NCBI GenBank assembly: GCA_013698435.1 | Contig: JACCVA010000054.1 | Span: 1 to 8,789 of the forward strand | Source of the DNA: Nocardioidaceae bacterium | GTDB taxonomy: Bacteria > Actinomycetota > Actinomycetes > Propionibacteriales > Nocardioidaceae | DNA: 8,789 nucleotides | Reading direction: 5' to 3' | Part shown: positions 5,418 to 8,789 of the stretch, in pieces | Numbering within the stretch: the stretch's first letter is position 1 | How the letters are laid out: each line of letters opens with the position of its first letter | Program-made: the position numbers and the translations under genes | The notes under the pieces: generated by a model | What the model saw: only the letters and a program-made list of their open reading frames with translations | Told to the model about the DNA's origin: nothing | Database searches by the model: none

Positions 5418-5507
5418 GCGTTTGCCATGTGAACAATGCAAATGGTTTGTTCACATGGCAGATCTGCCGGGTAGACAGACCATCTGCATTGTTCACATGG
5501 CAAACGC
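5418..5507. repeat. Triple-copy 14-bp repeat forming a 23-bp perfect inverted repeat
   Basis: The word TTGTTCACATGGCA occurs at 5447-5460 and 5489-5502, and as its reverse complement at 5423-5436. The outer two copies extend into perfect 23-base arms (5418-5440 and 5485-5507) with a 44-base loop; 4 more base pairs (5442-5445 with 5480-5483) follow after one mismatch. The left copy can instead pair with the middle copy as a 14-bp stem with a 10-base loop. A 12-bp palindrome GGCAGATCTGCC (5457-5468) sits in the loop. The element has far more A+T than its surroundings. It lies between the hairpin behind the small gene and smc. Options are a multi-operator site, an RNA switch or terminator, or a small palindromic intergenic repeat of mobile origin. 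Confidence 0.8.
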
Positions 5508-5668
5508 CCGGGGGACGACCGGTTGCGCGGGATGCGGCGTGGTGAGGGGAACGGGTCGGTGGTGACCGGTAAGGTTCGGGCTGGTCTCACTCTCACGAAC
5601 GTGTGTGCCTCACGGCCACCCACGGCGCCTCGCGTCTGAAGGAGCACCTTGTCCCTCGTAGGAGCACC
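5508..5668 (+). promoter_or_regulatory. smc upstream region with possible promoter and duplicated ribosome-binding site
   Basis: TAAGGT (5570-5575) fits an actinobacterial -10 box. GGAAC (5548-5552), 17 bases upstream, is not a primary-sigma -35 but resembles the -35 of ECF sigma factors. AGGAGCACC occurs twice, at 5640-5648 and 5660-5668, each followed at once by a start codon: TTG 5649 and GTG 5669. The GTG opens smc. The TTG opens a 12-codon frame (5649-5687) that overlaps the smc start in another phase. No other structure is evident here. Confidence 0.4.
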
Positions 5669-8600
5669 GTGCACCTCAAGACTTTGACGCTGCGCGGATT
5701 CAAGTCGTTCGCCTCGAGCACTACCCTGCAGCTCGAACCGGGCATCACCTGCGTCGTCGGCCCCAACGGCTCCGGCAAGTCCAACGTCGTCGACGCCCTC
5801 GCCTGGGTGATGGGGGAGCAGGGGGCGAAGTCGCTGCGCGGCGGCAAGATGGAGGACGTCATCTTCGCCGGTACGTCGGGCCGCCCCCCGCTGGGCCGCG
5901 CCGAGGTGCTGCTGACGGTCGACAACACCGACGGCGCGCTGCCGATCGACTACAGCGAGGTCACGATCTCGCGCACCATGTTCCGCAACGGCGGCTCCGA
6001 GTACGCCATCAACGGCCAGACCTGCCGGCTCCTCGATCTGCAAGAGCTGCTCAGCGACTCCGGCATCGGTCGCGAGATGCACGTGATCGTCGGGCAAGGA
6101 CAGCTCGACGCGATCCTGCATGCGTCGCCCGAAGGCCGCCGCGGGTTCATCGAGGAGGCTGCCGGTGTCCTCAAGCACCGCAAGCGCAAAGAAAAAGCGA
6201 TGCGTAAGCTCGACGCGACCGACGGCAACCTCACCCGACTCAGCGACCTGCTGACCGAGATCCGGCGCCAGCTCAAGCCGCTCGGACGCCAGGCGGAGGT
6301 TGCCCAGCGTGCGTCGCTGGTGCAGATGCAGGCCCGCGACGCCCGGGCCCGGCTGCTCGCCGACGACGTCGTACGAGTCCGGGGGTCGCTGGAGCGGGAG
6401 CTCGCCGACGAGGTGGCACTCAAGCAGCGCCGCGAGGCGGCAGAGAGAGGTCTTGCCGGGGCCCGCCAGGTCGAGGCCGAGCTCGAGGAGCGGCTGCGCG
6501 CCGATGCGCCGCGGCTGGCCGAAGCGCAGGAGACGTGGTTCGCCTTGTCCGGACTGCGCGAGCGCATCCGCGGGACCGCGAGCCTGGCCGCCGAACGCGT
6601 GCGCAACGCCGCCGACGAGCCGCTCGAGGAGCGTCGTGGTCAGGAGCCCGACGAGCTCGAGGCGCAGGCAGTGCGGGCGCGAGCCGACGAGACAGCGATC
6701 GCTGTCGAGGTCGAACAGCTTCGCGAGGACCTTGCCCGGGCTGTCGACGTACGCCGCGAGGCCGAGGTGGCACACCAGGCGGAGGAGCGTCGGGTCGCCG
6801 CGCTCGTCCGCGCCGCTGCCGACCGGCGCGAAGGGCTCGCGCGGCTCCTCGGGCAGGTCAACGCGGTGAAGAGCCGGGCCGGAGCCGCAGGCGAGGAGAT
6901 CGGGCGGCTGTCGGAGTCACTAGCGCAGGCCGTCGCTCGGGCCGATCGAGCTCGGCGCGACTTCACCTCCCTCGAGACCCGCATCGCCGGACTGGACGCC
7001 GGTGAGCGCGGACTCGACTCCGAGCACGAGGGTGCCGCGTCGCTGCTCGACGACATCGACGGCCGGCTCGCCAAGCTTCGGGAGGAGGCGCAGGAGGCCG
7101 AGCGGGACCGCGCCGCCCTTGCCGCCCGCAAGGAGGCGCTCGAGATCGGCCTGGCCCGCAAGGACGGAGCCGGGGCGCTGCTCGCCGTCAGCGACGAGAT
7201 GTCGGGACTGCTGGGCTCGGTCGCCGCGCTGCTGTCCGTGCGGCCGGGGTACGAGGCTGCGGTGGCGGCCGCGCTCGGAAGCGCCGCCGACGCAGTCGCG
7301 GTCAACGGGCAAGGCGTTGCTCTGGCGGCGATCCAGCACCTCAAGTCCGCCGACCTCGGTCGTGCTGGGATGGTGCTGTCCGATGCCCCGATCGAGGTCG
7401 TCGACTGGCCGGTCCTTGCCGGCGCGGGGGAGTACGCGGTCGATGTCGTCGATGCTCCCGTTGAGCTGCAACCCGCGCTGCGGCGGCTGCTCTTCAAGAC
7501 CGCTGTCGTCGACGACCTGGAGCAGGCCGAGGCACTCGTGCAGCAGCTGCCTGACGTGGTGGCCGTGACCCGAGACGGAGACCTGGTAGGGACGCACTTC
7601 GTGGCCGGCGGCTCCGCCTCCCAGCCCAGCCTGATCGAGGTCCAGGCAGCCGTCGATGACGCCACCCAGGCTCTGGCCGACGCTGCTGCGGCGTGCGAGC
7701 GACTGCGCTTCGAGCTCAGCGCGCTCGAGAACGAGCGAAGCGAGGTGCAGAGCCGTGTCGATGTCACGCTGGCCAAGCTGCACGAGTCCGATGCGGCGAT
7801 GGCAGCGGTGGCAGAGGAGCTTGGCCAGTTCGGCTCGATCGCTCGCAACGCCAAGGGTGAGGCCGACCGCATCCGGGAGGCGATCGCCGCCGCCGAACAG
7901 GCACGTGACCGAGATGCGGCCGGCCTCGCTGAGCTCGATGCCCGGCTGTCAGCTGCCCGGGAGTCTCCCGACAGCGAACCCGACACGGCTGAGCTGGAGC
8001 TGCTCGCCGAGGTGGCGAGCACCGCCCGCGCAGCCGAGACCGAGTCCCGGCTTGCGTTGCGCACGGCCGAGGAGCGCGGACGCGCCCAGCATGGCCGCGC
8101 CGACTCACTGCTTCGTGCCGCGCAACACGAGCGCACGACCCGGCAGCAGGCCATCCTCCGCCGCGGACGCCGCATCCAGCAGGCCCGGGTCGCCGACGCC
8201 GTCGGCAAGGGCGCTCGCGTCGTACTCGCGTCCCTGGAGCGGTCGCTGGCGGCGGCGTCACGACGGCGCACGGAGGTCACCGAGTCGAGGGCGGAGGGCG
8301 AGCATCGGCTGGTGGCCGCCCGGGCCGGGCTGCGGGAGCTCGAGGTGGAGCTTGCTGCACTGACCGACACCGTCCACCGCGACGAGATGCTGCGCACGGA
8401 GCACCGAATGCGGATGGAGCAGCTGGAGCAGCGGTCCCTCGACGAGCTGGGACTCGACCTCGACGCGCTCGTCACCGACTACGGGCCCGACCAGCTGGTG
8501 CCGGTGCTGCGCATCCCCGACGATGACCAGAGGCAGGCGCAGGGCCAGGTCGACGACGACGCGGCGGCTCAAGGGTCGGATTCCGCGCCGGTCCCGTTCG

Positions 8601-8789
8601 ACCGCGATGAGCAGCAGAAGAAGTTTCGCTCTGCTGAGCGGGCGCTGGCGCAGCTCGGCCGGATCAACCCGCTCGCGCTCGAGGAGTTCTCGGCGATGGA
8701 GGAGCGGCACAGGTACCTCACCGAGCAGCTCGAGGACCTCAAGAAGACCCGACGCGACCTGCTCGACATCGTGCGGGAGGTCGACGAGC
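5669..8789 (+). CDS. smc: Chromosome segregation protein SMC (3' end outside window)
   Basis: SMC is the ATPase core of the SMC-ScpAB condensin, which is loaded at parS sites and aligns the chromosome arms. 1040 codons are visible of the usual 1150-1200, with no stop or frameshift to the window edge. The N-terminal head begins MHLKTLTLRGFKSFASSTTL; Walker A GPNGSGKS is at 31-38, the arginine-finger segment KSLRGGKMEDVIFAG at 54-68 and the Q-loop VGQGQLD at 141-147. A first coiled coil runs from about 155 to 510. The hinge spans about 511-650, starting MSGLLGSVAALL and ending HFVAGGS at 643-649. The returning coiled coil then leads to LGRINPLALEEF (996-1007), the conserved entry to the C-terminal head. 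The signature motif and Walker B lie beyond the window. The GTG start has AGGAG at 5660-5664 and places MxLKxLTLxGFKSF at the N-terminus. In mycobacteria smc likewise follows mutM, with an acylphosphatase gene between; I see none here. Confidence 0.96.
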   Translation, partial: MHLKTLTLRGFKSFASSTTLQLEPGITCVVGPNGSGKSNVVDALAWVMGEQGAKSLRGGKMEDVIFAGTSGRPPLGRAEVLLTVDNTDGALPIDYSEVTISRTMFRNGGSEYAINGQTCRLLDLQELLSDSGIGREMHVIVGQGQLDAILHASPEGRRGFIEEAAGVLKHRKRKEKAMRKLDATDGNLTRLSDLLTEIRRQLKPLGRQAEVAQRASLVQMQARDARARLLADDVVRVRGSLERELADEVALKQRREAAERGLAGARQVEAELEERLRADAPRLAEAQETWFALSGLRERIRGTASLAAERVRNAADEPLEERRGQEPDELEAQAVRARADETAIAVEVEQLREDLARAVDVRREAEVAHQAEERRVAALVRAAADRREGLARLLGQVNAVKSRAGAAGEEIGRLSESLAQAVARADRARRDFTSLETRIAGLDAGERGLDSEHEGAASLLDDIDGRLAKLREEAQEAERDRAALAARKEALEIGLARKDGAGALLAVSDEMSGLLGSVAALLSVRPGYEAAVAAALGSAADAVAVNGQGVALAAIQHLKSADLGRAGMVLSDAPIEVVDWPVLAGAGEYAVDVVDAPVELQPALRRLLFKTAVVDDLEQAEALVQQLPDVVAVTRDGDLVGTHFVAGGSASQPSLIEVQAAVDDATQALADAAAACERLRFELSALENERSEVQSRVDVTLAKLHESDAAMAAVAEELGQFGSIARNAKGEADRIREAIAAAEQARDRDAAGLAELDARLSAARESPDSEPDTAELELLAEVASTARAAETESRLALRTAEERGRAQHGRADSLLRAAQHERTTRQQAILRRGRRIQQARVADAVGKGARVVLASLERSLAAASRRRTEVTESRAEGEHRLVAARAGLRELEVELAALTDTVHRDEMLRTEHRMRMEQLEQRSLDELGLDLDALVTDYGPDQLVPVLRIPDDDQRQAQGQVDDDAAAQGSDSAPVPFDRDEQQKKFRSAERALAQLGRINPLALEEFSAMEERHRYLTEQLEDLKKTRRDLLDIVREVDE

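Noticed and set aside
5418..5507. CRISPR-like array
   Set aside because: There are only three copies, one of them inverted, with unequal spacers of 10 and 28 bases and no cas genes nearby.
5418..5507. parS site near smc
   Set aside because: The repeat core TGTTCACATGGCA only loosely resembles the known parS palindrome TGTTTCACGTGAAACA. It lacks the central CACGTG and the symmetric ends.
5418..5507. Integron attC site
   Set aside because: The arms do not carry the GTTRRRY/RYYYAAC core pair, and there is no integrase or cassette arrangement.
6640..8475. Very long - strand open frame (611 codons) antisense to smc, and another at 5393-6775 (460 codons)
   Set aside because: Both are shadows of smc. 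The first is a Ser/Ala/Arg-rich monotone produced by the GC-biased third positions, and neither shows a family motif. The + strand frame carries the full set of SMC motifs.

Overview
The window is chromosomal DNA from a high-GC actinobacterium (Actinomycetota). The evidence is strong G/C bias at third codon positions, frequent GTG and TTG starts, overlapping stops and starts, and the gene order recG-rsmD-coaD-(SepIVA/DivIVA-like)-DUF177-rpmF-rnc-mutM-...-smc, which is a conserved actinobacterial housekeeping cluster. A lineage near Propionibacteriales or Micrococcales is my guess; nothing here decides it. No prophage, IS element, CRISPR array, tRNA or rRNA is visible.

Region 1 (1-2055, + strand) holds the 3' end of recG (recombination helicase), rsmD (16S rRNA m2G966 methyltransferase, start overlapping the recG stop), coaD (phosphopantetheine adenylyltransferase, TTG start) and a coiled-coil protein of the SepIVA/DivIVA-like family. 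Spacing is tight and all four could be co-transcribed.

Region 2 (2056-2294) is a 239-bp non-coding gap. It contains a hairpin with a competing alternative pairing, a plausible sigma-70-type promoter (TTGAGG/TACTCT), and two back-to-back hairpins that would lie at the extreme 5' end of the transcript. It looks like the control region of the next operon.

Region 3 (2295-4679, + strand) is that operon: DUF177/YceD-family zinc-binding protein, rpmF (zinc-ribbon L32), rnc (RNase III) and mutM/fpg (8-oxoguanine DNA glycosylase), separated by 2-11 bp.

Region 4 (4680-5668) is the less conserved pocket between mutM and smc. It holds a small cysteine-rich reading frame on the - strand that converges on mutM, a divergent intergenic region with 11-bp operator-like iterons, a 67-residue leucine-zipper-like small protein on the + strand, a hairpin behind it, and then a triple-copy 14-bp repeat that forms a 23-bp perfect inverted repeat of unusually low GC. 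The smc leader follows, with a duplicated ribosome-binding site.

Region 5 (5669-8789, + strand) is smc, open to the window end. It has the N-terminal ATPase half, first coiled coil, complete hinge and most of the returning coiled coil; the C-terminal signature motif and Walker B lie outside.

Taken together the window couples genome maintenance (recG, mutM, smc), ribosome and RNA metabolism (rsmD, DUF177, rpmF, rnc), CoA synthesis (coaD) and septation (SepIVA-like). I see no clearly new enzymatic system. The unexplained elements are the regulatory and repeat structures at 2056-2294, 4960-4993 and 5418-5507 and the two small proteins of the mutM-smc interval.
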